NCBI GenBank assembly: GCA_900549675.1 | Contig: URPG01000039.1 | Location: forward strand, 1 to 11,573 | Source: an uncultured Oscillospiraceae bacterium | GTDB lineage: Bacteria > Bacillota > Clostridia > Oscillospirales > Acutalibacteraceae | Length of the DNA: 11,573 bases | Direction: 5' to 3' | Part shown: positions 1-6,584 of the stretch, one piece after another | How the letters are laid out: every line of letters begins with the position of its first letter | Numbering within the stretch: position 1 is the stretch's first letter | Program-made: the position numbers and the translations under genes | The notes under the pieces: generated by a model | The model's input: only the letters and a program-made list of their open reading frames with translations | Told to the model about the DNA's origin: nothing | Database searches by the model: none

Positions 1-121
1 AATAAAAAATATGGAAAACTAGTAAGCGAATAAAATGAAATCAATTTCAAAAAGATGCAGAGATATATGAACGGCAGGAGCAACCAACATAAGACAATCC
101 TTAGAAGATTCGTTTTAGAAG

Positions 122-151
122 TTGTTTTATACACCTTGAATAGTGTATAAT
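122..151 (+). promoter_or_regulatory. Predicted promoter of the ydcF-pyr operon
   Basis: A perfect TATAAT -10 box lies at 146-151. A weak -35 match, TTGTTT (3 of 6 to TTGACA), lies at 122-127 with an 18-base spacer. Transcription would begin near 158, about 26 bases before the first start codon. This is the only convincing promoter upstream of the six tightly spaced genes that follow. The -10 box overlaps the right arm of an inverted repeat (127-150), listed separately. The assignment rests on consensus matching only. Confidence 0.6.
127..150. promoter_or_regulatory. Inverted repeat overlapping the pyr-operon -10 box (candidate operator)
   Basis: TTATACAC at 127-134 is the exact reverse complement of GTGTATAA at 143-150, with an 8-base spacer. 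The right arm includes five of the six bases of the -10 hexamer, so a dimeric repressor bound here would block RNA polymerase. The repeat is seen directly; the operator role is inferred. No regulator gene for it is in the window. Confidence 0.45.
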
Positions 152-183
152 AAAGCAAACAAAATGAATGAGGCAATTTAGGA

Positions 184-969
184 ATGCAAAAGCTAAAGAA
201 AGATTTAAAGTATATCGGCATTGTTTTATGTGCTTTGGGAATGATATGGTTCTTTATTCCTGTGGTTCGCGGCAAGGTATTGACAACAGGCACCATATTC
301 GGTGAGTTTATTTGTTTATTGGGCTTGTTTTTACTTTTATGGTATCGCAAAATAGCAGAAAAAGGAGGTTGGAAATTGGTCTGGATTCGTTTGCTGTCCT
401 TCGGTTTTATCCTTGGTTTGCTTTGGTCGGGCTATCTTACGATACTCATGTTTTCTGCTGTTTCTAAAAAACCACCTGAAAACGCTCATATTATTGTACT
501 GGGAGCAAGAGTGTTTGAAAATGGAGAGCTTAGTATCAGCCTGAAAAAACGCGTGAAGGCAGCGTATGATTATTTGGAAAAGCACCCTGAGAGCAAATGC
601 ATTGCCACAGGCGGGCAAGGGGATAATGAACCGGTTGCGGAGTCTATCGCTGAAAAAAAGCAGTTGACGGATTGGGGGTTAAATCCCAAAAGAGTTTTTA
701 TCGAAACAAAATCACGCAACACGCGAGAAAATATGCTTTATGCCGCACAAGTAGCGAAAGAAGAGAATCTCGGCACGGAGTTTGCCATTGTGACACAGGA
801 GTTTCATATGTTTCGTGCCATGAAATTGGCAAAAGATATGGGGCTGAAAGCTTATAGTCTGCCGGCAGAAACAGACCCTTTGATGTTTCCGGCTTACTAC
901 GGCAGAGAATTGTTGTCCTTGACCAAATGGAAGTTAGAAGAATTATTTTTAGGAGGGAATCAAAGATGA
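184..969 (+). CDS. YdcF/SanA-like DUF218 membrane protein
   Basis: This 261-residue protein has three predicted membrane helices (about residues 10-28, 36-54 and 67-91) followed by a DUF218 (YdcF/SanA/ElyC) domain at about 102-245. Recognisable family motifs are VLGARV (105-110), SLKKRV (119-124), ATGGQG (141-146), the ETKSRNTREN stretch (174-183) and VTQEFHMFRA (203-212). DUF218 proteins are usually tied to cell-envelope or vancomycin-sensitivity phenotypes, and their biochemical activity is poorly defined. The start at 184 is preceded by TGAGG (169-173) with 10-base spacing. The stop codon overlaps the pyrC start (ATGA, 966-969), so translation is probably coupled. Membership in a pyr operon suggests shared expression rather than a pyrimidine-specific role. 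Family assignment is confident; function is not known. Confidence 0.88.
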   Translation: MQKLKKDLKYIGIVLCALGMIWFFIPVVRGKVLTTGTIFGEFICLLGLFLLLWYRKIAEKGGWKLVWIRLLSFGFILGLLWSGYLTILMFSAVSKKPPENAHIIVLGARVFENGELSISLKKRVKAAYDYLEKHPESKCIATGGQGDNEPVAESIAEKKQLTDWGLNPKRVFIETKSRNTRENMLYAAQVAKEENLGTEFAIVTQEFHMFRAMKLAKDMGLKAYSLPAETDPLMFPAYYGRELLSLTKWKLEELFLGGNQR

Positions 970-2243
970 GCATTTTGATTAAGCGCGCGAGGATAGTCAA
1001 TCCCGCAAGAAACGAGGATTTTGTGGGGGATATTTATATCGAGGGCGAAAAAATTGCTGCCATTGCAGAAGACCTGTTTGAATATTTGTCCAAAGCATCC
1101 GGAGTCATTGATGCCAATCATTTTATCGCCGCCCCCGGCTTGGTGGACATGCATGTTCATCTGCGTGACCCCGGCTATACCGATAAAGAGGATATTCATT
1201 CGGGCTGTCGTGCGGCGGCAGCGGGCGGCGTAACCGCTGTGCTGGCCATGCCTAATACCAATCCTGCGGTTGATTCCCCCGAAACGGTACACTATATTTT
1301 GGATAAAGCCAAGACCGCCGATGCAGACGTTTATACCACCGCCTGCATTACAAAGGGGATTCAAGGCAAAGAGATGTGTGATTTTAAAGCCCTGAAAGAA
1401 GCCGGCGCCATTGCCCTCAGTGATGACGGGCGCCCTGTTTTAAGTACACTTCACCTTTTGGAGGCTTTGCAGGCGGCTCAACAGCTCGGCATGATTGTTG
1501 TGTCACACTGTGAAGATTTAACGGCTATCGGTGATATCTGTATCAATGAGGGAAATGTGTCAAAGGAACTGGGATTGTTCGGCAACCACCGTGCGGTGGA
1601 AGACTGCGGAACGGCACGAGAAATTGCCGCTGCCGCCGCTGTGAATGCGCCCTTGCATATCTGCCATGTCAGCACAAAAGGCTCGGTGGAGTTTATTCGA
1701 GATGCCAAACGTCGTGGACTATCGATTACCGCTGAAACAGCACCGCATTATTTAATGCTGACAGAGGAAGAGATACGCCGTAAGGACGCTGATTTTAAAA
1801 TGAATCCGCCCTTGCGTACGGATGAAGACAGACAGGCCTTGATTCAGGCACTCAAAGACGGAACCATTGACGCAATTGCCACAGACCATGCACCTCATAC
1901 TCCACAGGAAAAATCAGATTTTATACATTCTCCCAATGGTTCGATTGGTATGGAAACCTCTTTATCAGCTACGCTGACGGCTTTGGACGGTATCCTTACT
2001 GTTCCTGAAATTATACGCAAAATGAGTGTGAATCCGGCTGAAATCCTGAAAATTCCTGCCGGAGAATTAGCGGTTGGCAAGCTTGCCAATTTGGTGCTGT
2101 TTGACGAAAATGAACAGTGGATTGTCGACGAAAATAAACTGCATGGAAAAAGCAAAAATACCCCTTTTAAAGGGATGAAATTAAAGGGTAAGGTCAAATA
2201 CACCATTTTCCGCGGCAGAAAAGTATATGAAGATGAAAAATAA
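966..2243 (+). CDS. pyrC: Dihydroorotase (PyrC, type I)
   Basis: Dihydroorotase cyclises N-carbamoyl-L-aspartate to dihydroorotate, the third step of UMP synthesis, in the cytoplasm. The 425-residue length fits the amidohydrolase-superfamily type I enzymes of Gram-positive bacteria. Metal and catalytic residues expected from that family are visible: the HxH pair His63/His65 in DMHVHLRDPG, the Asp153/Asp154 pair in LSDDGRP, His181 in SHCED, His234 in CHVSTKGS, and Asp307 in ATDHAPHT. The start at 966 has an AGGAGGG site (951-957) at 8-base spacing. An in-frame ATG at 927 lies inside the upstream gene with no good site and is less likely. The four-base overlap with the preceding stop suggests coupling. 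A 67-base gap to pyrF follows, without a convincing terminator. Confidence 0.97.
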   Translation: MSILIKRARIVNPARNEDFVGDIYIEGEKIAAIAEDLFEYLSKASGVIDANHFIAAPGLVDMHVHLRDPGYTDKEDIHSGCRAAAAGGVTAVLAMPNTNPAVDSPETVHYILDKAKTADADVYTTACITKGIQGKEMCDFKALKEAGAIALSDDGRPVLSTLHLLEALQAAQQLGMIVVSHCEDLTAIGDICINEGNVSKELGLFGNHRAVEDCGTAREIAAAAAVNAPLHICHVSTKGSVEFIRDAKRRGLSITAETAPHYLMLTEEEIRRKDADFKMNPPLRTDEDRQALIQALKDGTIDAIATDHAPHTPQEKSDFIHSPNGSIGMETSLSATLTALDGILTVPEIIRKMSVNPAEILKIPAGELAVGKLANLVLFDENEQWIVDENKLHGKSKNTPFKGMKLKGKVKYTIFRGRKVYEDEK

Positions 2244-2310
2244 ATGAATGGTTTTTTTATAAAACTTAAAATTAAATTGTATCAGCAAGGAATAGAAAGG
2301 AAATCTCACT

Positions 2311-3249
2311 ATGGCAATGGATAAACTGCTCGAAAATATCATGGAAATGCAAAACCCCAGTGTAGCCGGCTTAGACCCTAAACTGGACTATATCCCTTCT
2401 TTTATCAAGGAAGAAAGCTATGCTAAATACGGTAAAAATTTGGAGGGGGCGGCACAGGCGCTTCTCACTTTTAATAAAGCCTTGATTGATGTTTTGTGCG
2501 ATATTGTACCGGCGGTAAAACCGCAGGCGGGCTATTATGAAATGTATGGCTGGCAGGGTATGAGAGCACTTACCGAAACAATTGCCTATGCCAAAGAAAA
2601 AGGAATGTATATAATTACAGACGGCAAACGCAATGATATCGGTCCTACCATGACAGCCTATGCCACCGCTCACCTCGGGAAAACAGAAGTTGAGGGACAA
2701 AGTATAGCCGCTTTTGACGGAGATAGCCTTACCGTGAACGGTTATTTGGGTTCGGACGGCATTCAACCTTTGTTAGAGGTTTGCCAGAAAGAGGACAAAG
2801 GTATCTTCGTGTTGGTTAAAACCTCAAATCCGTCTTCGGGAGAATTGCAGGATAAAAAATTACCAGACGGAAAAACCGTGTATGAGTCTATGGGCGAAAT
2901 GTGTGAGAATTGGGGGCAATCTCTAGCCGGAAAGTATGGATATTCCGGAGTAGGAGCAGTTGTGGGAGCGACCTATCCGGAACAACTCGGTGAACTGCGT
3001 GTAAAAATGCCGCATACCTTCTTTTTGGTGCCGGGATACGGCGCACAAGGCGGTGGTGCAAAAGATGTAAAGCCTGCCTTTGATGAAAATGGTTTGGGGG
3101 CAATTGTGAATTCTTCTCGTGGTATTTTGTGTGCTTGGCAGAAAGAAAAATGCGATGAAACTGATTTTGCCGCAGCGGCACGTCGTGAGGCTATCCGTAT
3201 GAGAGATGAAATCATGGCAGAAGTCGGCAGAATTTGTCTTCCTATTTAA
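2311..3249 (+). CDS. pyrF: Orotidine 5'-phosphate decarboxylase (PyrF, type 2)
   Basis: This enzyme decarboxylates orotidine monophosphate to UMP, the last step of de novo pyrimidine synthesis. At 312 residues it belongs to the longer type 2 subfamily, not the roughly 230-residue type 1 form. The catalytic D-x-K-x-x-D motif is intact as DGKRNDI (Asp104, Lys106, Asp109). Lys70 in AVKPQ is the usual additional active-site lysine. The phosphate-binding loop PGYGAQGG (241-248) and NSSRGI (267-272) are also present, as is the type 2 stretch FVLVKTSNPSS (166-176). An AGAAAGG site (2294-2300) is 10 bases before the ATG. pyrK starts 16 bases downstream, consistent with one transcript. Confidence 0.96.
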   Translation: MAMDKLLENIMEMQNPSVAGLDPKLDYIPSFIKEESYAKYGKNLEGAAQALLTFNKALIDVLCDIVPAVKPQAGYYEMYGWQGMRALTETIAYAKEKGMYIITDGKRNDIGPTMTAYATAHLGKTEVEGQSIAAFDGDSLTVNGYLGSDGIQPLLEVCQKEDKGIFVLVKTSNPSSGELQDKKLPDGKTVYESMGEMCENWGQSLAGKYGYSGVGAVVGATYPEQLGELRVKMPHTFFLVPGYGAQGGGAKDVKPAFDENGLGAIVNSSRGILCAWQKEKCDETDFAAAARREAIRMRDEIMAEVGRICLPI

Positions 3250-3265
3250 GAGAAAGGTTGACGAT

Positions 3266-4045
3266 ATGAAAAAATATGATGTAAGGGAATGTAAGCTGCT
3301 CAAAAAGACAGAGCTTCAAAATGGTTTTTTTGACTTTGTCGTGGACGCCGGTGAACTGACACAACAAGCACAGGTAGGGCAATTCGGCCATATTAAAGTG
3401 ACGGGTAAAACTCTGCGCCGCCCCATTTCTATTTGTGAAATTGATAGAGAAAAGAAAACTTTGCGCTTTGTCTTTCAAATTCGAGGGGCAGGAACAGCCG
3501 ACCTTGCCACGGTGCAGGAGGGTGAGTCTTTAGATATTTTAGCTCCGCTTGGAAAAGGATTTCCGTTGTTTGAAAAAGACAAAAAAGCTTTGCTGGTGGG
3601 CGGCGGAATCGGTACGCCGCCTTTGTTGGGATTGGCTCAATATTATAAAGAAAACAGTGTGACAGCGTTGGGTTTTAGAAATGCAGACTCTGTCATCTTG
3701 GAAAAAGACTTTGCCGCCTGCGGCTCAAAAGTGCTGATTGCCACCGATGACGGTTCAGCCGGTTATCATGGATTGGTAACCGATATGGTGAAAGCGGATA
3801 AACCCGAGGTGATATATGCCTGCGGCCCTGCTCCTATGCTAAAAGCGGTTTGCCGCCTGGCAGAGCAGTGGGGAATCCCCTGCTATATCTCTTTAGAAGA
3901 ACGTATGGCCTGTGGGGTAGGGGCTTGCTTAGGCTGTGCCTGTGCTTTGCAGGATGAAGAAGGAAATCTGTATAACGCTCACGTTTGTAAAGACGGACCA
4001 GTGTTTGATTATAAAAAAGTGGTGGAATTTGCTCCCCAGAAATAA
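3266..4045 (+). CDS. pyrK: Dihydroorotate dehydrogenase electron-transfer subunit (PyrK)
   Basis: PyrK carries FAD and a [2Fe-2S] cluster and passes electrons from dihydroorotate oxidation by PyrD1B to NAD+. The 259-residue protein shows a ferredoxin-reductase-type FAD domain, with RRPISI (51-56) binding flavin. The NAD-binding region has GGGIG at 112-116 and the ACGPAPML segment at 185-192. Iron-sulfur ligands are Cys216, Cys221 and Cys224 in ACGVGACLGC, plus Cys241 in HVCKDGP. The start at 3266 follows GAGAAAGG (3250-3257) at 8-base spacing. An in-frame ATG at 3206 would overlap pyrF by 44 bases and adds residues with no family similarity. Placement directly before pyrD is the expected arrangement for the heterotetrameric class 1B enzyme. 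Confidence 0.96.
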   Translation: MKKYDVRECKLLKKTELQNGFFDFVVDAGELTQQAQVGQFGHIKVTGKTLRRPISICEIDREKKTLRFVFQIRGAGTADLATVQEGESLDILAPLGKGFPLFEKDKKALLVGGGIGTPPLLGLAQYYKENSVTALGFRNADSVILEKDFAACGSKVLIATDDGSAGYHGLVTDMVKADKPEVIYACGPAPMLKAVCRLAEQWGIPCYISLEERMACGVGACLGCACALQDEEGNLYNAHVCKDGPVFDYKKVVEFAPQK

Positions 4046-4073
4046 GGTGAGAAAACTCCATTGCAGTCACCTT
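4044..4073 (+). other. Intercistronic stem-loop between pyrK and pyrD
   Basis: AAGGTGA (4044-4050, overlapping the pyrK stop codon) pairs perfectly with TCACCTT (4067-4073) across a 16-base loop. No T-run follows, so it is not an intrinsic terminator. It ends 9 bases before the pyrD ribosome binding site. It could stabilise or process the transcript, or tune the PyrK:PyrD ratio. The role is inferred from position only. Confidence 0.35.
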
Positions 4074-4099
4074 TAACCGAAGAAAGGAAGGTCATGCCC

Positions 4100-5011
4100 A
4101 TGGCTGATTTAAAAGTAAAGATAGCAGGAGTAGAATTTCATAATCCTTTGATAGCGGCGTCGGGGGCCTTTGGTTTTGGCCGTGAATATGGTGAAATGTA
4201 CCCGATTTCTGCTTTTGGAGGCATTTCCTGCAAGGGAACAACAAGAGAACCAAGACAGGGCAACCCTGCCCCCAGAATTACCGAAACCCCGAGCGGTATG
4301 CTCAATGCCGTGGGATTGCAGAATCCGGGGATTGAACATTTTATCAAAGAGGATTTACCGTGGCTTGAAAAGCAGAATCTGCGCATTATTGCCAATATTG
4401 CCGGGAATGAGTACGAAGATTACTGTGCAGTGGCGGAAATGCTGAACAGTACCGCTGTGGACATGGTGGAACTGAATATTTCCTGCCCCAATGTGAAGAA
4501 GGGCGGCGTACAGTTCGGAACAAGTGCCGAGGGCGTTTTTGGGATTACCGAGGCAGTAAGAAAAGTATGCCAAAAGCCATTAATCGTAAAACTTTCGCCG
4601 AATGTCAGCGATATTGGTGAGGTGGCAATCGCCGCTGAACAGGCAGGGGCAGATGCTATTTCTCTCATCAATACTTTGACGGGCATGAGAATTGACATTC
4701 ATTCCCGCCGGCCGATTATCCGCAATAATACGGGCGGTCTTTCCGGCCCCGCTGTATTCCCTGTGGCACTGCGTATGGTTTGGCAGGCAGCTCAGAAGGT
4801 AAAAATTCCGATTATTGGATTGGGCGGCATAGCCTCTTGGCAAGACGCTGTTGAGATGCTGTTGGCAGGTGCGTCTGCCCTGCAAATCGGTACGGCTATT
4901 TTTACAGACCCCTATATTGCCCAAAAAATTACCAAAGGATTGGAAGAGTATCTTGACCAAAATAACATTGAATCCGTCACAGAGCTGACGGGAGGAATTC
5001 GCCCATGGTGA
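4100..5011 (+). CDS. pyrD: Dihydroorotate dehydrogenase catalytic subunit, class 1B (PyrD)
   Basis: The FMN-containing catalytic subunit oxidises dihydroorotate to orotate and partners with PyrK just upstream. The 303-residue TIM-barrel protein has the class 1 catalytic cysteine, Cys129, in NISCPNV (class 2 enzymes have Ser). It also has Lys45 in CKGTT, the orotate-contacting NAVGLQNPG (69-77), Lys164 in IVKLSPN, and the FMN phosphate loops GLGGI (240-244) and QIGTAIF (262-268). Two in-frame ATGs are close together. The one at 4100 sits 8 bases after AAAGGAAGG (4083-4091) and is preferred over 4094, which is only 2 bases away. The gene overlaps ruvX by 7 bases. The combination with pyrK indicates an NAD-linked enzyme rather than a quinone-linked or fumarate-linked one. 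Confidence 0.96.
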   Translation: MADLKVKIAGVEFHNPLIAASGAFGFGREYGEMYPISAFGGISCKGTTREPRQGNPAPRITETPSGMLNAVGLQNPGIEHFIKEDLPWLEKQNLRIIANIAGNEYEDYCAVAEMLNSTAVDMVELNISCPNVKKGGVQFGTSAEGVFGITEAVRKVCQKPLIVKLSPNVSDIGEVAIAAEQAGADAISLINTLTGMRIDIHSRRPIIRNNTGGLSGPAVFPVALRMVWQAAQKVKIPIIGLGGIASWQDAVEMLLAGASALQIGTAIFTDPYIAQKITKGLEEYLDQNNIESVTELTGGIRPW

Positions 5012-5430
5012 TTTTAGGCGTGGACTTAGGAAAAGCCAGAACAGGTTTGGCAATTTGTGACCGTTTAGAAATGCTGGCAGTGCCGCTTTGTGTCATTACA
5101 GAGAGAAGAAGAGAAGTCTTAGTCAATTTAATCGCCGAAAAAGCGAAGGAAAACCAAGTGGAATCCATAGTGGTGGGATTGCCGAAAAATATGGATGGCA
5201 GTGAGGGCGAGAGTGCGCAGTCTGCCAGAGAAACGGGTGCTCTATTGGCGGAAAAAACAGGGCTTGCCGTAGAGTTCTGCGATGAAAGAGGAACGACAAT
5301 AACCGCCCATAACTATCTAAATGAAACCAACACAAGAGGAAAAAAACGAAAAGCCACCGTAGATGCGGTTGCCGCAACAGTTATTTTACAAAATCATTTG
5401 GATAGGCGCAGACACATTCAGCAAAATTAA
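5005..5430 (+). CDS. ruvX: RuvX/YqgF family RNase H-fold nuclease (pre-16S rRNA nuclease or Holliday junction resolvase)
   Basis: This 141-residue protein matches the YqgF family across its whole length. The three acidic active-site positions are present: Asp7 in GVDLGKARTGLA, Glu94 in CDERGTT, and Asp120 in KATVDAVAA. The signature GLPKNMDGSEGE (58-69) and the ILQNHLD tail (127-133) are also clear. The family is annotated as a Holliday junction resolvase, but in E. coli it processes the 5' end of 16S rRNA. The usual DERLTT appears here as DERGTT, a mild change next to the catalytic Glu. A GGGAGG site (4990-4995) inside pyrD lies 9 bases before ATG 5005; GTG 5008 is an alternative start. The 7-base overlap with pyrD suggests coupling. 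Its presence at the end of a pyr operon is positional, with no known functional link. Confidence 0.93.
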   Translation: MVILGVDLGKARTGLAICDRLEMLAVPLCVITERRREVLVNLIAEKAKENQVESIVVGLPKNMDGSEGESAQSARETGALLAEKTGLAVEFCDERGTTITAHNYLNETNTRGKKRKATVDAVAATVILQNHLDRRRHIQQN

Positions 5431-5452
5431 GAATAGATTCTTTGTTATTTTA
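5429..5452 (+). terminator. Possible weak terminator after ruvX
   Basis: AAGAAT (5429-5434, overlapping the stop codon) is inverted as ATTCTT (5437-5442). It is followed by a T-rich stretch with interruptions (TGTTATTTTA). The stem is AU-rich and short, so termination may be partial. It lies just upstream of the next gene's promoter, which makes an operon end here plausible. Confidence 0.3.
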
Positions 5453-5456
5453 CCGA

Positions 5457-5485
5457 TTTACATTCTGGATGAACTTGTGTATAAT
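5457..5485 (+). promoter_or_regulatory. Strong predicted promoter for the DegV-family gene
   Basis: TTTACA (5457-5462, 5 of 6 to the -35 consensus) is separated by exactly 17 bases from a perfect TATAAT (5480-5485). Transcription would begin near 5492, giving a leader of about 48 bases. The leader includes a 9-base tandem duplication (5510-5527) directly before the ribosome binding site. Confidence 0.75.
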
Positions 5486-5509
5486 AGGCACAAATTCATT
5501 ACATATTGA

Positions 5510-5527
5510 AGTATATAAAGTATATAA
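5510..5527 (+). repeat. 9-base tandem duplication in the leader of the DegV gene
   Basis: AGTATATAA occurs twice head-to-tail (5510-5518 and 5519-5527), and the AAGGAG ribosome binding site follows at once. Two copies of an AT-rich unit may reflect replication slippage. It lengthens an unstructured AU-rich region in front of the start codon. Confidence 0.7.
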
Positions 5528-5539
5528 AGGAGAAAACAA

Positions 5540-6412
5540 GTGGGCGATTATGTAATTATGACGGATTCGACCTGTGATTTAACGCAGGAGTTAGCTGATC
5601 AGCTTGATGTCACAGTGGTGCCGCTGTCTTTTATAATGGATGGTAAAACTTACTTTGGCTCCTTAAATCAAAAAACAATTTCGACCGAGGATTTTTATCA
5701 AAAATTGAAAAAGGGTGAAAAAGTCAGTACGGCACAAGTCAATTCAGAAGAATTTATCGACTATTTTGAGCCGGTGCTTCAAAAGGGCCAGAATATTTTA
5801 TATATTGCTTTTTCATCAGGACTGAGCGGTACTTGTCAAAGTGCATTTATCGCTCAAAAAGAACTTGCTCAAAAATATCCGGAAAGAAATATCATGGTTT
5901 TTGATTCTCTCTGTGCTTCTTTGGGAGAAGGTCTGCTGGTCTATTTAGCAGTACAAAAAAAGCGCGAGGGGTTTTCTTTGGAGGAAACTTATGCTTGGCT
6001 CAAAGCCAACGCTTTGCATATCGCCCATTGGTTTACAGTGGATGACCTGAATCATCTAAAACGCGGCGGACGTGTTTCGGCAGGTGCGGCCTTTATCGGT
6101 ACCATGCTGAGTATTAAACCGGTTTTGCATGTGGATAATGAAGGACATTTAATTCCCGTCAGCAAAGTCAGAGGCAGAAGAGCTTCTTTGGATACACTGG
6201 TGAAAAAAATGCAGGAAACGGCCATTGATCCACAAAATCAAGTGGTTTTTATCAGCCACGGTAATTGTTTGGAAGATGCATTGTACGTAAAAGAACAAAT
6301 TCAAAATAAAATCGGTGTAAAAGCTTTTGAAATCAATGTGATTGGTCCGATTATCGGTGCCCATGCGGGCCCCGGTACCATTGCCCTCTTTTTTGTGGCA
6401 ACAGAGAGATAA
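5540..6412 (+). CDS. DegV family protein (FakB-like fatty-acid-binding protein)
   Basis: DegV/FakB proteins bind a single fatty acid and, in Firmicutes, present it to the kinase FakA for phosphorylation and entry into phospholipid synthesis. The 290-residue protein spans both DegV domains. Visible motifs are TDSTCDLT (8-15), the head-group region VSTAQV (62-67), SSGLSGT (92-98), FDSLCASLGEG (121-131), LKRGGRVS (173-180) and HAGPG (275-279). By analogy with FakB, the hydroxyl residues near 63-64 and 92-93, Arg175 and His275 would hold the carboxylate. The start is GTG at 5540, chosen because AAAGGAG (5526-5532) lies 7 bases upstream; the next Met codon (5558) cuts off the first conserved strand. 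No fakA is in the window, so the kinase partnership is inferred from the family. Monocistronic expression is likely. Confidence 0.92.
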   Translation: MGDYVIMTDSTCDLTQELADQLDVTVVPLSFIMDGKTYFGSLNQKTISTEDFYQKLKKGEKVSTAQVNSEEFIDYFEPVLQKGQNILYIAFSSGLSGTCQSAFIAQKELAQKYPERNIMVFDSLCASLGEGLLVYLAVQKKREGFSLEETYAWLKANALHIAHWFTVDDLNHLKRGGRVSAGAAFIGTMLSIKPVLHVDNEGHLIPVSKVRGRRASLDTLVKKMQETAIDPQNQVVFISHGNCLEDALYVKEQIQNKIGVKAFEINVIGPIIGAHAGPGTIALFFVATER

Positions 6413-6451
6413 AGCAAGTTTTACTTTCATGGAAGGGAATATAAAATAAAT

Positions 6452-6482
6452 GCGAAAAAGCAGTATAAACTTTCGCTTTTTT
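6452..6482 (+). terminator. Intrinsic terminator after the DegV gene
   Basis: GCGAAA (6452-6457) pairs with TTTCGC (6471-6476), followed by six T residues (6477-6482). An alternative pairing of AAAAAGC (6455-6461) with GCTTTTT (6475-6481) is mutually exclusive with the first. The 13-base loop makes it only moderately strong. The -35 box of the next gene begins one base after the T-run. Confidence 0.55.
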
Positions 6483-6483
6483 A

Positions 6484-6512
6484 TTGACAAATACTAAAAT
6501 AAGGTTTACATT
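6484..6512 (+). promoter_or_regulatory. Strong predicted promoter of the first Gfo/Idh/MocA gene
   Basis: A perfect TTGACA -35 (6484-6489) is followed after exactly 17 bases by TACATT (6507-6512, 4 of 6 to TATAAT). Transcription would start close to 6519, immediately before a stem-loop at 6520-6538. This makes the gene independent of the DegV transcription unit. Confidence 0.7.
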
Positions 6513-6519
6513 AGTCTGT

Positions 6520-6538
6520 GGAGCCAGTTGCTGGCTTC
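6520..6538 (+). other. Stem-loop at the predicted mRNA 5' end
   Basis: AGCCAG (6522-6527) and CTGGCT (6531-6536) form a perfect GC-rich stem around the triloop TTG. A G-U and a G-C pair extend it to 8 pairs (6520-6538). Because the predicted +1 is near 6519, the mRNA would begin with this hairpin. It could protect the 5' end from degradation, or the same DNA palindrome could be an operator at +1. Confidence 0.5.
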
Positions 6539-6584
6539 TATGTTATTAAGTGAGGATTCACTGCATATTAGGAGGAGTTTAAAA

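Noticed and set aside
36..49. Small palindrome TGAAAT-CA-ATTTCA near the left edge
   Set aside because: It is short, with a two-base loop, no T-run on the + strand and no gene visible on either side of it; the first 120 bases show no supportable feature.
127..150. Pair of inverted DnaA boxes
   Set aside because: Each arm with its flank matches TTATNCACA at 8 of 9 positions, but the last base differs in both. There is no dnaA/dnaN context or AT-rich unwinding element, and the overlap with a -10 box explains them better.
164..181. Five-codon leader peptide (MNEAI) just before the first gene
   Set aside because: It has no ribosome binding site of its own, contains the likely site of the next gene, and shows no codon run that would suggest attenuation.
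2244..2310. Terminator or internal promoter between pyrC and pyrF
   Set aside because: There is a run of T residues but no convincing GC-containing stem before it, and no acceptable -35/-10 pair at proper spacing.
2888..3303. Several minus-strand reading frames over pyrF and pyrK
   Set aside because: They lack ribosome binding sites and any recognisable motif, and lie opposite well-supported enzymes; they are shadows of coding bias.
5475..5493. Rex-like redox operator over the DegV promoter
   Set aside because: TTGTG and CACAA are inverted, but the spacer is 9 bases with no AA/TT inner bases. The known Rex site is TTGTGAA-type with tighter symmetry, and part of the match is simply the -10 box.
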